64,000 nucleotides of DNA from Streptomyces sp. PT12 (lineage in GTDB: Bacteria; Actinomycetota; Actinomycetes; Streptomycetales; Streptomycetaceae). The position numbers and the translations under genes were made by a program. Under the pieces are notes generated by a model. It was not told where the DNA came from. It searched no databases and saw nothing but the letters and a program-made list of their open reading frames with translations. Shown piece after piece: positions 5,982 to 15,448 of the stretch (position 1 is the first letter of the stretch; each line of letters starts with the position of its first letter). Location: assembly GCF_003311645.1 (NCBI RefSeq), contig NZ_QEST01000256.1, positions 1 to 64,000 of the forward strand, read 5' to 3'.

Positions 5982-8258
5982 ATGACAGCGACCACTGCCG
6001 GGGACACCGCGGGGATCACCGAGACCGAGCTGGTCATCGGCGGGATGACCTGCGCCTCGTGCGCCGCCCGCGTCGAGAAGAAGCTCAACCGCATGGACGG
6101 CGTGAGGGCCACGGTGAACTACGCGACCGAGAAGGCCCGCGTCGCCCACGCCGACGGCGTCACCGTGGACGACCTCGTCGCCACCGTCGAGGCCACCGGG
6201 TACACCGCGAAGCCACCGCCCCCGCCCGAGGCACCGGCCGAGGCACCGGCCGCCGGTCGGACGCCCAAGAAGCAAGGGCCTGACCCGTTGCTCCACCGGC
6301 TGCTCGTCACCGCGGCGCTCGCCGTCCCGGTGATCGCCCTGGCGATGGTCCCCGCGTGGCAGTTCGACCACTGGCAGTGGCTCTCGCTGACCCTGGCCGC
6401 GCCCGCCGTGGTGTGGGGCGGCTGGCAGTTCCACCGCGCCGCCTGGACCAACGCCCGCCACGGCGCCGCCACCATGGACACGCTCATCTCGCTTGGCACG
6501 CTGGCCGCGCTGCTGTGGTCGGGCTGGGCGCTGTTCTTCGGCGAGGCGGGCATGCCGGGCATGACGCACCCGTTCTCGCTCTCGATCGAGCGCGGCGGCG
6601 GCGACGACGCCATCTATCTGGAGGCCGCGGCGGGCGTCACGGCGTTCCTGCTCGCCGGGCGGTACTTCGAGGCCCGCGCCAAGCGGCGGGCGGGCGCCGC
6701 GCTGCGCGCCCTGCTCGACCTGGGCGCCAAGGAGGCCACCGTGCTGCGCGGCAGCGCCGAGACCAGGGTGGCGATCGCCGACCTCGCGGTGGGCGACCGC
6801 TTCGTCGTGCGCCCCGGCGAGAAGATCGCCACCGACGGCGTGGTCGTCGAGGGCACGTCCGCCGTGGACGCGGCGCTGCTGACCGGCGAGTCGGTGCCCG
6901 CCGAGGTCGCCGTGGGCGACGCGGTCACGGGCGCCACGCTGAACGCCGGGGGCCGCCTGGTCGTCGAGGCCACCCGCGTCGGCGCCGACACGCAGCTGGC
7001 CCGCATGGCCAAGCTCGTCGAGGACGCGCAGAGCGGCAAGGCCGCGGCCCAGCGCCTGGCCGACCGCGTCTCCGCCGTCTTCGTGCCGGTGGTGCTCGCC
7101 CTCGCCGTGGCCACCCTCGGCTTCTGGCTGGGGAACGGCGCCGAGCTCACCGCCGCGTTCACCGCCGCCGTCGCCGTGCTGATCATCGCGTGCCCGTGCG
7201 CGCTCGGCCTGGCCACGCCCACCGCGCTGCTCGTCGGCACCGGGCGCGGGGCGCAGCTGGGCATCCTGATCAAGGGCCCCGAGGCCCTGGAGAACACCCG
7301 GCGCGCCGACACCGTCGTCCTCGACAAGACCGGCACGGTCACCGAGGGCCGCATGACCCTCGCGCGCGTCACCACGGCGCCCGGCACCACCGAGGCCGAG
7401 GTGCTGCGCCTCGCGGGCGCGCTCGAGCACGCGTCGGAGCACCCCGTGGCGCGCGCGGTGGCCGAGGCCGCCGCCGAGCGGCCCGGCGGCCCGCTGCCCG
7501 GCACCGAGGACTTCACGAACGTCCCCGGGCTCGGCGTCACCGGCGTCGTCGAGGGCCACGCGGTCATCGCGGGCCGCGAACGGCTGCTGAACGACTGGGC
7601 GCTGGCCCTGCCCGCCCCGCTCGCCGAGGCGAGGGCGGCGGCCGAGTCGCGCGGGCGCACCGCCGTCGCGGTGGCCTGGGACGGCGAGGCCAGGGCCGTG
7701 CTCGAGGTGGCCGACGCGGTCAAGGCGACCAGCCCCGAGGCCGTGCGCAGGCTGCGCGCGCTCGGCCTGACGCCCATCCTGCTGACCGGGGACAACGCCG
7801 CCGCCGCGCGGGCGGTCGCCGACGAGGTGGGCATCGACGAGGTCATCGCCGAGGTGCTGCCCGAGGAGAAGGTCGAGGTCGTCAGGCGCCTGAAGGCCGA
7901 GGGCCGCACGGTCGCCATGGTGGGCGACGGCGTCAACGACGCGGCCGCGCTCGCCACCGCCGACCTCGGCCTCGCCATGGGCACCGGCACCGACGCGGCC
8001 ATCGAGGCCGCCGACCTCACCCTGGTCCGCGGCGACCTGCGCGCGGCGGCCGACGCGATCCGGCTCTCGCGCCGCACGCTGCACACCATCCAGGGGAACC
8101 TCGTATGGGCCTTCGGCTACAACGTCGCGGCCCTGCCACTCGCCGCGGCCGGGCTGCTGAACCCCATGCTGGCCGGGGCGGCGATGGCGTTCTCGTCGGT
8201 GTCGGTCCTCGCCAACAGTTTGCGGCTGCGCACCTTCAGGGCCGACACGGGGCGTTGA
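5982..8258 (+). CDS. copA: Copper-translocating P1B-type ATPase
   Basis: A 758-residue inner-membrane pump that uses ATP to export Cu(I). One N-terminal heavy-metal domain has GMTCASC (Cys24, Cys27). A Pro-rich linker leads to the membrane part; the metal channel motif CPC is at about 404-406 (ACPCALGLATPTA). The phosphorylation site DKTGT is at Asp448, followed by SEHP for nucleotide binding and GDGVNDAAAL near the hinge; the last two membrane helices contain YN and MAFSSVSVLANSLRLR, typical of copper ATPases. The length matches CopA. GGAGGAGAG precedes the ATG. The promoter is framed by two CsoR-type operators, so copper induction is expected. No CopZ chaperone or csoR gene lies alongside. 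Confidence 0.95.
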   Translation: MTATTAGDTAGITETELVIGGMTCASCAARVEKKLNRMDGVRATVNYATEKARVAHADGVTVDDLVATVEATGYTAKPPPPPEAPAEAPAAGRTPKKQGPDPLLHRLLVTAALAVPVIALAMVPAWQFDHWQWLSLTLAAPAVVWGGWQFHRAAWTNARHGAATMDTLISLGTLAALLWSGWALFFGEAGMPGMTHPFSLSIERGGGDDAIYLEAAAGVTAFLLAGRYFEARAKRRAGAALRALLDLGAKEATVLRGSAETRVAIADLAVGDRFVVRPGEKIATDGVVVEGTSAVDAALLTGESVPAEVAVGDAVTGATLNAGGRLVVEATRVGADTQLARMAKLVEDAQSGKAAAQRLADRVSAVFVPVVLALAVATLGFWLGNGAELTAAFTAAVAVLIIACPCALGLATPTALLVGTGRGAQLGILIKGPEALENTRRADTVVLDKTGTVTEGRMTLARVTTAPGTTEAEVLRLAGALEHASEHPVARAVAEAAAERPGGPLPGTEDFTNVPGLGVTGVVEGHAVIAGRERLLNDWALALPAPLAEARAAAESRGRTAVAVAWDGEARAVLEVADAVKATSPEAVRRLRALGLTPILLTGDNAAAARAVADEVGIDEVIAEVLPEEKVEVVRRLKAEGRTVAMVGDGVNDAAALATADLGLAMGTGTDAAIEAADLTLVRGDLRAAADAIRLSRRTLHTIQGNLVWAFGYNVAALPLAAAGLLNPMLAGAAMAFSSVSVLANSLRLRTFRADTGR

Positions 8259-8297
8259 GCCGAGGCGTGCCACGCGGAACCTCCGCGCGAACCGGAT

Positions 8298-8331
8298 ACG
8301 TTGACCGTGTGCACTGGTTGACCGTGTGCAC
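8298..8331. repeat. 17-bp tandem duplication between copA and the TerB gene
   Basis: Two perfect copies of GTTGACCGTGTGCACTG follow each other, ending 28 bases before the TerB start. Each contains TTGACC, so the duplication may duplicate a promoter -35 element, but no matching -10 is convincing. Confidence 0.85.
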
Positions 8332-8359
8332 TGAATGACGACAAGCCGAGGTGACACCG

Positions 8360-8890
8360 ATGTCCATGTGGGACAGGATCAAGGACTCCGCGAAGAGTCG
8401 GACCGGCTCACGCCCCGGCGCAGGCGGGAGCGGCGGCGGGGGCGGAGGCGGGGGCTCACAGCTTGTGAGCGCCTTCAAGAACCAGCTGGCGTCCATGAAG
8501 ACCGAGTTGAAGAGCGGCGGCTTCAGGGACGCGAGCATGGCGATGTGCGCGCTGGTCGCCGCCGCCGACGGAACGGTAGACGCGGCGGAGCGGCAGCGCG
8601 TCGAATCGCTGATCGTGAGCAACGAAGTCCTCCAGAACTTCCCCGCCGACTCGCTGCGCCAGCGGTTCAACAAGCACGTGGACCAGCTCGTGTCGAACTT
8701 CCCCGTCGGCAAGGGCAGCGTGATGCAGGAGATCGCCAAGGTGCAGAAGAAGCCGATGGAGGCGCGCGCCGTCATCCAGACCGGCATCGTGATCGCGGGC
8801 GCCGACGGGTACTTCTCGCAGAGCGAGCAGCAGGTGATCCGCGAGGTGTGCGCGACACTCGGCATCTCCCCGACGGAGTTCAACCTGTAG
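8360..8890 (+). CDS. TerB-like tellurite resistance protein
   Basis: A 176-residue cytoplasmic protein. A Gly-rich linker ([11 protein letters not shown], about residues 21-32) separates a short basic N terminus from an all-helical TerB domain. Seen in the domain: MCALVAAADGTVDAAERQRVE and a second copy of the pattern GIVIAGADGYFSQSEQQVIREV, the two metal-binding helix-loop-helix units with acidic ADG...E signatures. TerB proteins belong to the ter stress modules and bind metal ions; in Streptomyces single TerB genes outside ter operons are common and their role is open. The ATG at 8360 follows GAGGTGA; a GTG nine bases earlier overlaps that site and is less likely. It reads away from copA in the same direction after about 100 bases. 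Confidence 0.85.
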   Translation: MSMWDRIKDSAKSRTGSRPGAGGSGGGGGGGGSQLVSAFKNQLASMKTELKSGGFRDASMAMCALVAAADGTVDAAERQRVESLIVSNEVLQNFPADSLRQRFNKHVDQLVSNFPVGKGSVMQEIAKVQKKPMEARAVIQTGIVIAGADGYFSQSEQQVIREVCATLGISPTEFNL

Positions 8891-9062
8891 CGGGCGCCTC
8901 CGGCCTCCGGCGGTCCGACGCGGTCCGACGCGGTCCAGCCTGACGCCCGGAGGCCAAGCGGCGCGCACGCCGTGCCCGGCACGGCCCGGCCTGACGGCCG
9001 GAGAAGGCCGGTCGCAAAGGCGCGCGTCGCGCCCGCCGACAGACGAAGGTCACGGCCACGAG

Positions 9063-9104
9063 GCCGGGGTGAAGACCCTCTGCGAGGAGCACTTCACCCC
9101 GGCC
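9063..9104. terminator. Inverted repeat downstream of the TerB gene
   Basis: GAGGCCGGGGTGAAG and CTTCACCCCGGCCTC form a perfect 15-bp inverted repeat with a 12-base loop between the convergent TerB and aspS genes. It fits a bidirectional intrinsic terminator of the Streptomyces type, without a long T-run. Confidence 0.75.
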
Positions 9105-9138
9105 TCAGTCATGTCCGAGGCCGGACCCGAACAGCTCC

Positions 9139-9523
9139 TTGCCCGAAGGGTGGTCCGCCCAGAAGGCACCCCGCCCGGAGGGCACCACGCCCAGAGCGCA
9201 ACCGGCCCGAAGGGCAACGCCACCCGTCCGAAGGGCAACCGGCCGGGAGCGCAGCCAGCCACCTCCGGGGCGCAGCCCATCCGAAGAGCTACTTGCCCGG
9301 AGGGCGTCCGAAGGACAACCTGCCCGGAGCACAACCCACCACGCCCGGAGGGCAGTACGCCCGGAAGGCACCCCGCCGAATGGCTACATGCCCGAAGGGC
9401 ACCCAGCCCGGAGGGCAATCCACCCGAAGGGCACCACCCGCCCGACAGCCTGCCCGGAGGGCAGTACGCCGCGCGCGGAGGGCAACCCACGCGCCCGGAG
9501 GGCGCTCCGGTACCCGCCCGGAG
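9139..9523. repeat. Array of about 22 degenerate GCCCGRAGGGC palindromes after aspS
   Basis: The 636 bases between the TerB gene and aspS contain no gene. From 9139 to 9523 an imperfect palindrome of about 11 bases recurs roughly 22 times, in forms such as GCCCGGAGGGC and GCCCGAAGGGC, separated mostly by 4 to 14 bases. The last unit lies four bases from the aspS stop codon. Read with aspS on the minus strand, units become GCCCTTCGGGC or GCCCTCCGGGC, each able to make a four-base-pair hairpin. It is not a CRISPR array: units are short, palindromic and irregularly spaced. Bases 8891-9138 hold only a GAGG-rich stretch with inverted CACTTCACCCCGG/CCGGGGTGAAG segments around 9063-9103. Confidence 0.85.
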
Positions 9524-9526
9524 GGT

Positions 9527-11293
9527 CTACGTGCGACGCACGCTGATGTGCAGCTCGCGCAGCCGCGCCTCGTCCACCTCGCTCGGGGCGCCCATCAGCA
9601 GGTCCTGGGCGTTGCCGTTGAGCGGGAACGCGATCGTCTCGCGGATGTTCGGCTCGTCCGCGAGCAGCATCACGATCCGGTCGATGCCGGGCGCGATCCC
9701 GCCGTGCGGCGGGGCGCCGTAGCGGAACGCCCGCAGCATCCCGCCGAACTCGCGCTCCACCTGCTCCCTGCTGTACCCGGCGATGCCGAACGCCTTGTAC
9801 ATGATGTCAGGGTCGTGGTTCCTGATCGCGCCCGACGACAGCTCCGTGCCGTTGCACACGATGTCGTACTGCCACGCCAGCACGTCGAGCGGGTCCTTGC
9901 CCTCGAGCGCCTCGATGCCGCCCTGCGGCATCGAGAAGGGGTTGTGGGAGAACTCGATCGCGCCCGTCTCCTCGTTCCGCTCGAACATCGGGAAGTCGAC
10001 GATCCAGCAGAAGCGGAAGACGTTCTCCTCGAAGTGCCCCGCACGCCTGGCCGCCTCGACCCTGACCGCGCCCATGACGCGCGACACCTCGTCGTACGCG
10101 CCAGCGCCGAAGAACACCGCCGTGCCCGGGCCCGCGTCCAGGCGCGCCAGCAGCGCGGCCACATCGTCATCCGTCAGGAACTTGGCGATCGGGCCCGTCA
10201 GCGTCCTGTCGTCGCCGACCCGCACCCACGCGAGCCCGGCCGCGCCGAGCGACACCGCGAACTCGCCCAGCTGGTCGAAGAAACGCCGCGGCTGCCCCGC
10301 CGTGCCGGGCACGGCGAGCGCGCGCACATGCTTGCCAGCGAACGCCTTGAAGCCCGAGCCCGCGAACACGTCGGAGACATCGGTGAGTTCGAGCGTGGCC
10401 CGCAGATCCGGCTTGTCCGAGCCGTACTTCTCCATCGCCTCGCGGAACGGGATCCTCGGGAACGGCGACGTGACGTGCCGCCCCCCGCCGAACTCCTCGA
10501 ACAGCTCCGTCATCACCTTCTCGATGACCCCGAAGACATCCTCCTGCTCGACAAAGCTCATCTCGACGTCGAGCTGGTAGAACTCGCCGGGCGAGCGGTC
10601 CGCGCGCGCGTCCTCGTCGCGGAAGCACGGCGCGATCTGGAAGTACCGGTCGAAGCCCGCGATCATCAGCAGCTGCTTGAACTGCTGCGGCGCCTGCGGC
10701 AGCGCGTAGAACTGGCCCGGGTGCAGCCGCGAGGGCACAAGGAAGTCACGCGCGCCCTCGGGCGAGGTCGCCGACAGGATCGGGGTGGCCATCTCGTTGA
10801 ACCCCAGGGCCGTCATCTTGTGCCGGATGGCGGCGATGACGGCGGAGCGCAGCATGATGTTGCGGTGCATGCGCTCCCGGCGCAGGTCGAGGAAGCGGTA
10901 CTCGAGGCGGCGCTCCTCGTTCACCCCGTCCTCGGTGTTGATGGTGAACGGCACCTGCTCGGCGCCGCCGAGCACCTCGACGTCGGCGACCTCCACCTCG
11001 ATCTCGCCGGTGGGCAGCTCGGCGTTGACGTTCTCAGCGCCACGGCCGACCACGCGGCCGTCGACCCGGATCACCGTCTCCTTCGCCAGCGAGCCGAGCC
11101 GCTCGTCCACGGCCGCGCCGCCCGGCGTCTCGGGGCGCACGACGAGCTGGGTGATGCCATGGTGGTCACGCAGATCGACGAAGAGGATGCCGCCCAGATT
11201 CCGGCGGTTGTGCAGCCAGCCGGAGAGCCGCACCTCCTCGCCGATGTCCGCGGAGCGCAGCTCGCCGCAGGTATGGGACCGGTACCGGTGCAT
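9527..11293 (-). CDS. aspS: Aspartyl-tRNA synthetase
   Basis: A 588-residue class II aminoacyl-tRNA synthetase that charges tRNA(Asp), and in many bacteria also tRNA(Asn), with aspartate. In order: an OB-fold anticodon-binding domain ([24 protein letters not shown], about 20-100); motif 1 around the [24 protein letters not shown] region; motif 2 with [24 protein letters not shown] split by its Arg; the bacterial GAD insertion (about 290-420); and motif 3 [14 protein letters not shown] near the C terminus. Length fits the bacterial type. The downstream side carries the hairpin array; the upstream side is a 126-base region shared with the divergent phosphatase gene. No T-box leader is visible. 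Confidence 0.97.
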   Translation of the reverse strand: MHRYRSHTCGELRSADIGEEVRLSGWLHNRRNLGGILFVDLRDHHGITQLVVRPETPGGAAVDERLGSLAKETVIRVDGRVVGRGAENVNAELPTGEIEVEVADVEVLGGAEQVPFTINTEDGVNEERRLEYRFLDLRRERMHRNIMLRSAVIAAIRHKMTALGFNEMATPILSATSPEGARDFLVPSRLHPGQFYALPQAPQQFKQLLMIAGFDRYFQIAPCFRDEDARADRSPGEFYQLDVEMSFVEQEDVFGVIEKVMTELFEEFGGGRHVTSPFPRIPFREAMEKYGSDKPDLRATLELTDVSDVFAGSGFKAFAGKHVRALAVPGTAGQPRRFFDQLGEFAVSLGAAGLAWVRVGDDRTLTGPIAKFLTDDDVAALLARLDAGPGTAVFFGAGAYDEVSRVMGAVRVEAARRAGHFEENVFRFCWIVDFPMFERNEETGAIEFSHNPFSMPQGGIEALEGKDPLDVLAWQYDIVCNGTELSSGAIRNHDPDIMYKAFGIAGYSREQVEREFGGMLRAFRYGAPPHGGIAPGIDRIVMLLADEPNIRETIAFPLNGNAQDLLMGAPSEVDEARLRELHISVRRT

Positions 11294-11419
11294 CGTTCAT
11301 CCAAGTCGTCGGTCGAGTCGTGTCAACGGGCCTTTCAGGGTACCGTCGCCGCCCGCCTCCACCGCCCCGGCCCAACCCCGCTGGCCGCGTGGCGACATAT
11401 CGCCCTAAAGTCGCTGAAT

Positions 11420-13522
11420 ATGCGCACCGAGGATGTGCTGGCGACCTCCGAGACCGGCGTCTGGACATGGGACGGCACCCGCGGGGTGATCGACCTCGAC
11501 GCGGTCGCGGCCGGGCTCCTCGGGCTGCCAGCCGATGCGGTCACGCTCCCGGAGTCGGCGGTGCGCGCCCGGCTGGCCACCGAGGACATCATCGAGACCG
11601 AGCGCGTCCTCGCGGTGGCCGAGTCCGAAGGGCGGGTGACCGAGGTCAGGCAGCGGGTCATCGGCGACGACGGCACGGTCCTGCGGACCATCAGGTCGCG
11701 GCTGCGGCCGATCCGCGACGGGCGGCCCGCGGTGCACGGCATCACCAACGGCATGGCGGGCACGATGGCGGAGGTCCCCGCCGCGCCAGGGCGCCCCGCG
11801 TCGATGGAGTGGGACTCGCGGCGCGCGCGTGAGGCGTTCGTCCTCGACGCGGGGCAGGCCCTGTCCGAGGCGCACACGAGCCAGGACGTGATGCGGGTCG
11901 CGGGCACGCTCGCGATGCCGGGCTTCACGCCCGACGGGGTCGCCATCTTTGTGCAGGAGGGCGACGAGATCCAGCTCGCCGACTACCACGGCGCCTACCT
12001 CTCGGGCATGGAGGAGCGCTACCCCATGCCCGTCGACCGGCCCTACCCGGCGGCCGACGTGCTGCGCACGGGGCGCGCGGTGTACCTGGCGACGCCCGAG
12101 GAGTACGAGCGGGACTACCCCGAGACATTCCAGTGGGTGAAAGGCTCCGAGCGCTCTTCGTGGGCGTATCTGCCGCTCGTGGTGGCGGGCCGGGTGATCG
12201 GGGTGTGGCTGGTGGCGTTCTCGACGCCCGTGGGGTTCACGATCGAGGACAGGTCGCTGCTCTCGACGATCGCCAGGCTGCTGGCGCAGGCCCTGTCGCG
12301 CGCGTTCCTCCAGGACACCGAGCGCGAGCTCGCCGCCGACCTCCAGCACACGATGCGGCCAGGGCCCGCGCCCCGCCTGCCGGGGATGGCGATCGCGACG
12401 CGCTATGTCCCGACCGGCGGCGGGCTGCGGGTGGGCGGCGACTGGTACGACGTGATCCCGCTGCCCTCGGGGCGGGTGGCGCTGATCATCGGCGATGTGC
12501 AGGGGCACGACGTGCGGGCCGCGGCGGTGATGGCGCAGCTGAGGATCGTGCTGCGCGCGTACGCGTCCGAGGGCCACCACCCCGACGCGGTGCTCTCGCG
12601 CGCGTCGCGGTTCCTCGCGGGGCTGACGGCGGAGCCTGACCCGGCGTTCGGGGAGTCGCGGTTCGCGACATGCCTGTACGCGGAGGTCGATCCGCCGACG
12701 GGAACGCTGGAGATCGCGCGCGCCGGGCACCTGGACCCGGCGATGGTGCTCGAGGACGGCACGATGGTGACGCGGCCGACGGCGGGCGGGCTGCCGCTGG
12801 GCGTCACGGGGCAGGAGGACTACCCCACGACCCGGCTGGTCCTCCAGCCCGGCGAGACGCTGCTGCTGTGCACGGACGGGCTGATCGAGACGGGCAGGCA
12901 CGACCTGGAGACCGGCTGGGCGCGGCTGCGCAAGGCGGTCGAGGGCGCGCGCGGGCTCAAGCTCGACGACCTGGCCGACACGCTCGTCGAAACGGTGCAG
13001 GGCGGGCGGGCGCCACGCCCTGGCGACGCGGCGCCGACGGCGGAGCGGGACCTGGACGACATCGCGCTGCTGCTGTTGCGCCGTCCGTCGGCGGCGCGGG
13101 CGGGGCCGCCGAGCGGCGCGCCGGTGCGGCGCGTGGTGCTGACGATCGCGCAGTCGGAGCCCGCGCGGATCGCCGAGGCGCGCGACCAGCTCGCGGCGCT
13201 GCTGCACGACTGGACGCATAAGGAACGGCTCTCCGACGCGGTGCTGATGCTGTCCGAGGTCGTGACGAACGTGCTGACGCACACGGACGGCGACGCGCTC
13301 CTCGTCGTCGAGCTGAGCGGCTCGACGGGCGACCGCCTGCTGCGGGTCGAGGTCAGCGACCCGAGCGACGAGCCCCCGCACCGCCGCGACCCCGGCGAGC
13401 TGGCCTCGTCGGGGCGGGGGCTGCTGCTGCTGGACTCACTGTCCGACGCGTGGGGCTATGCGCCGAGGGGCGCGGGCAAGACGACGTGGTTCGAACTCCA
13501 CGAGACGGCCTCCGGCGGTTGA
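11420..13522 (+). CDS. SpoIIE-type PP2C phosphatase with PAS, GAF and HATPase domains
   Basis: A 700-residue signalling protein. Residues about 1-110 are PAS-like (TGVWTWDGTRGVIDLDAVAAG, REVRQRVIGDDG region), about 140-305 a GAF domain (AGQALSEAHTSQDVMRVAG, AYLPLVVAGRVIGVWLVAF), about 320-550 a SpoIIE PP2C phosphatase (VGGDWYDVIPLPSGRVALII, GDVQGHD, ARAGHLDPAM, LLCTDGLIE, DDIALLLLR supplying metal-binding Asp residues), and about 570-695 an anti-sigma HATPase domain (LSEVVTNVLTH, SGRGLLLLDSLSDAWG). Such proteins dephosphorylate anti-anti-sigma factors and may also act as anti-sigma kinases, so this could be a one-protein partner-switching module. No sigma or antagonist gene is adjacent. The ATG at 11420 is chosen over the long upstream extension, which crosses aspS antisense. 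Confidence 0.88.
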   Translation: MRTEDVLATSETGVWTWDGTRGVIDLDAVAAGLLGLPADAVTLPESAVRARLATEDIIETERVLAVAESEGRVTEVRQRVIGDDGTVLRTIRSRLRPIRDGRPAVHGITNGMAGTMAEVPAAPGRPASMEWDSRRAREAFVLDAGQALSEAHTSQDVMRVAGTLAMPGFTPDGVAIFVQEGDEIQLADYHGAYLSGMEERYPMPVDRPYPAADVLRTGRAVYLATPEEYERDYPETFQWVKGSERSSWAYLPLVVAGRVIGVWLVAFSTPVGFTIEDRSLLSTIARLLAQALSRAFLQDTERELAADLQHTMRPGPAPRLPGMAIATRYVPTGGGLRVGGDWYDVIPLPSGRVALIIGDVQGHDVRAAAVMAQLRIVLRAYASEGHHPDAVLSRASRFLAGLTAEPDPAFGESRFATCLYAEVDPPTGTLEIARAGHLDPAMVLEDGTMVTRPTAGGLPLGVTGQEDYPTTRLVLQPGETLLLCTDGLIETGRHDLETGWARLRKAVEGARGLKLDDLADTLVETVQGGRAPRPGDAAPTAERDLDDIALLLLRRPSAARAGPPSGAPVRRVVLTIAQSEPARIAEARDQLAALLHDWTHKERLSDAVLMLSEVVTNVLTHTDGDALLVVELSGSTGDRLLRVEVSDPSDEPPHRRDPGELASSGRGLLLLDSLSDAWGYAPRGAGKTTWFELHETASGG

Positions 13523-13531
13523 GCCGCGGTA

Positions 13532-13586
13532 ACGCTCCGCACGGTGACGCTCCGCACGGTGACGCTCCGCGCGGTGACGCTCCGCT
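13532..13586. repeat. 15-bp tandem repeat after the phosphatase stop codon
   Basis: Three full copies and one partial copy of ACGCTCCGCACGGTG begin ten bases after the stop codon at 13520-13522. The remaining 265 bases up to the integrase remnant are G/C-rich low-complexity sequence without a gene. Confidence 0.9.
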
Positions 13587-13851
13587 GGGCAAGCCGCGGC
13601 GCTGCGCGCCGGGGTGGGCGCCCATCGGCGCTCCGCGCCTCGGCGCCCGGGGCGCGAGCTTCGCCGCGCCGGGCGGCGGCGCCCACCCCCGGGGAGCGGG
13701 GCGCAGCCCCGCGACCCGGTGTCCCGGAGCGGAGCGTCCGGGAAGGGCGGGTGGGTCGGGACACGACCCGGCGCGCAGCGCCGCGCGCGGGCTACTCGCA
13801 GAGACTCAGCACCGCGGTACGGGCGGCAGGGAGTGCCCTCTTTGCACCCGA

Positions 13852-14362
13852 ATGACGCAGTACTCTTGGATCATGGGGAGACCGGCAGTGATTCGCGGCA
13901 TGGCCGACCACGTGGGCGTCTACACGCGCCAGTCCGAGCGACGCGCGAGCAAGAGCGAAGCAAGCACCGAAACGCAGTGGGATGACTGCGTGTCGGGACT
14001 CCTCTGCTGAGGGCTCGAACCCCAGCACATCGAGCGCTACGAAGATCTTGGCCTTTCCGCCTTCAAGGACACTGACCGCCCCGGCTACCGCCGCTTACTT
14101 GCTGACGCCCTACGAGAAATGGATTCCGGTCGGCTCGGACCCGATCGGTCCTGACTCATGGTGGGGCAGTGCGGACCTTGAGACGAAGCGCGCGTTCCCG
14201 CGCTCGTTCCTCGACCGAGTCAGCGTCCGCAAGGCGCGGCGATGGGCTGGGCAAGGAGTGCCGGTCACGTCCCGCGTAACGATCACATGGGCCGGAGGGA
14301 TCGACCTTGACGGCCTCAAGGTGGCGGGAGCTGCGAGTGGCTGGTCCCACCGGACACCGTGA
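13852..14362 (+). pseudogene. Large serine integrase remnant, phiC31-like C terminus
   Basis: Pieces of a large serine recombinase remain. The first reads VGVYTRQSERRASKSEASTE, the catalytic-serine motif (YxRQS). An in-frame TGA (14008-14010) follows, most simply a CGA-to-TGA change, after which the same frame resumes with IERYEDLGLSAFKDTDRPGY and RRLLADA. Around 14105-14120 a deletion of most of the protein shifts the frame, and the final part reads WIPVGSDPIGPDSWWGSADL, ETKRAF, FLDRVSVRK and PVTSRVTITWA, matching the phiC31 integrase end (GPKSWWG, DDKRVF, VVTKS, ASITWA) as I recall it. A TTA codon and lower GC than the neighbours suggest imported DNA. The native length would be about 500-600 residues; about 170 codons are left. 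Confidence 0.8.
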
Positions 14363-14446
14363 CTCGGATGTGAGGCTCCAGCCCGCTGAATGACGGCGAT
14401 CGCCATCGCTCAGCGGGCGGATTCCCCTCGGAGAGGCACATCGGGC

Positions 14447-15412
14447 CTACGTGTGCGGCAGGCGCTCCGGAGACGGGATGACACCCAGACGCCCCGCCTG
14501 GAAGTCATCGAATGCCTGCTGCAATTCTGCGCGGGTGTTCATCACGAACGGCCCGTAGTGTGCCATCGGTTCACGGATCGGCTGCCCGCCGAGCAGCAGG
14601 ATCTCCAAGGAATCCGATCGAGAATCCTGTTTCGTGTCCGCGCCAACCGTGATGGCATCCCCGGCCCCGAACACAGCGGTCTGCCCCATCCGAATGGGCC
14701 GCCGCTCCGTCCCCATGTGCCCGTTTCCGGCGAGTACATAACCGAGGGCATTGAAGTCGGGCCGCCAGGGAACGGCCAGTTCGGCCCCGGCGCGCACCGT
14801 GGCATGGACGAGCGTGATCGGCGTATGCGTGATGCCCGGCCCCTCGTTTCCGTCAAGGCCCCCGGCGATCAGGCGAATGACCGAACCGCCATCGGCGCTG
14901 GTCAGGTAGGTGACGCTGCCCCCGCCGATGTCCTGGTACCGCGGGGTCACCATCTTGTCCCTGGCGGGCAGGTTGACCCACAGCTGAATGCCGTGGAACA
15001 GCCCGCCTGACATGACCAGCTCTTCCGGCGGAGTCTCGATGTGAAGCAATCCGGACCCGGCCGTCATCCACTGCGTGTCACCATCATTGATGACACCGCC
15101 TCCACCGTGGGAATCCCGGTGGATGAATGTTCCGTCGATCAGGTACGTGACCGTTTCAAATCCACGGTGGGGATGCCACGGAGTACCGCGCGGTTCACCG
15201 GCCTGGTAATCCACCTCCCCCATCTGATCCATCATGATGAACGGGTCAAGGTACCGGTAGTCGATACCGGCGAAGGCGCGGCGGACGGGGAAGCCCTCCC
15301 CTTCGAAGCCGCTGGGAGCAGTGCTCACGGCCAGCACGGGGCGGGGCGTGGCATCCGTTGAGGTGCTGACCCGAGGCAGGGCCAGAGTGTCGGCGGGAGT
15401 GATCGCGGGCAT
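14447..15412 (-). CDS. Pirin family protein
   Basis: A 321-residue bicupin. The N-terminal cupin holds the metal ligands in GTPWHPHRGFETVTYLIDG and FIHRDSHGGGGVINDGDTQW (three His and one Glu), followed by ITMTAGSGLLHIETPPE-like sequence, and the C-terminal cupin lacks them. Pirins bind iron, some are quercetin dioxygenases and others are regulators; the exact role here is not evident. GGAG lies six bases before the ATG. Third codon positions are visibly less G/C-biased than in the neighbours. The gene lies between an integrase remnant and a leftover 5' end of another pirin gene, so it was probably brought in or recombined. In Streptomyces coelicolor the pirin gene at this locus contains the phiC31 attB site. 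Confidence 0.9.
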   Translation of the reverse strand: MPAITPADTLALPRVSTSTDATPRPVLAVSTAPSGFEGEGFPVRRAFAGIDYRYLDPFIMMDQMGEVDYQAGEPRGTPWHPHRGFETVTYLIDGTFIHRDSHGGGGVINDGDTQWMTAGSGLLHIETPPEELVMSGGLFHGIQLWVNLPARDKMVTPRYQDIGGGSVTYLTSADGGSVIRLIAGGLDGNEGPGITHTPITLVHATVRAGAELAVPWRPDFNALGYVLAGNGHMGTERRPIRMGQTAVFGAGDAITVGADTKQDSRSDSLEILLLGGQPIREPMAHYGPFVMNTRAELQQAFDDFQAGRLGVIPSPERLPHT

Positions 15413-15448
15413 GGGGATCTCCGAGTGAGTGAGGGATGTTTCCGCAGG

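Noticed and set aside
8298-8340. The duplicated TTGACC as tandem promoters for the TerB gene
   Set aside because: No acceptable -10 hexamer lies 16-19 bases downstream of either copy.
5946-8357. An 803-codon open frame antisense to copA
   Set aside because: It is a by-product of G/C-rich third positions in copA; composition is Gly/Arg/Ala-heavy and no motif is visible.
9139-9523. Possible CRISPR array after aspS
   Set aside because: Units are only about 11 bases, palindromic, variable and irregularly spaced, there are no unique spacers of constant length and no cas genes in the window.
8972-11419. An 816-codon in-frame extension upstream of the SpoIIE phosphatase start
   Set aside because: It runs antisense through the hairpin array and aspS, has no family similarity, and the domain content begins only after the ATG at 11420.
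15161-15225. A working phiC31 attB in the complete pirin gene
   Set aside because: The codons around the crossover differ from the known attB core (CGC in place of AAG), so it is unlikely to be recognised, although it is the homologous position.
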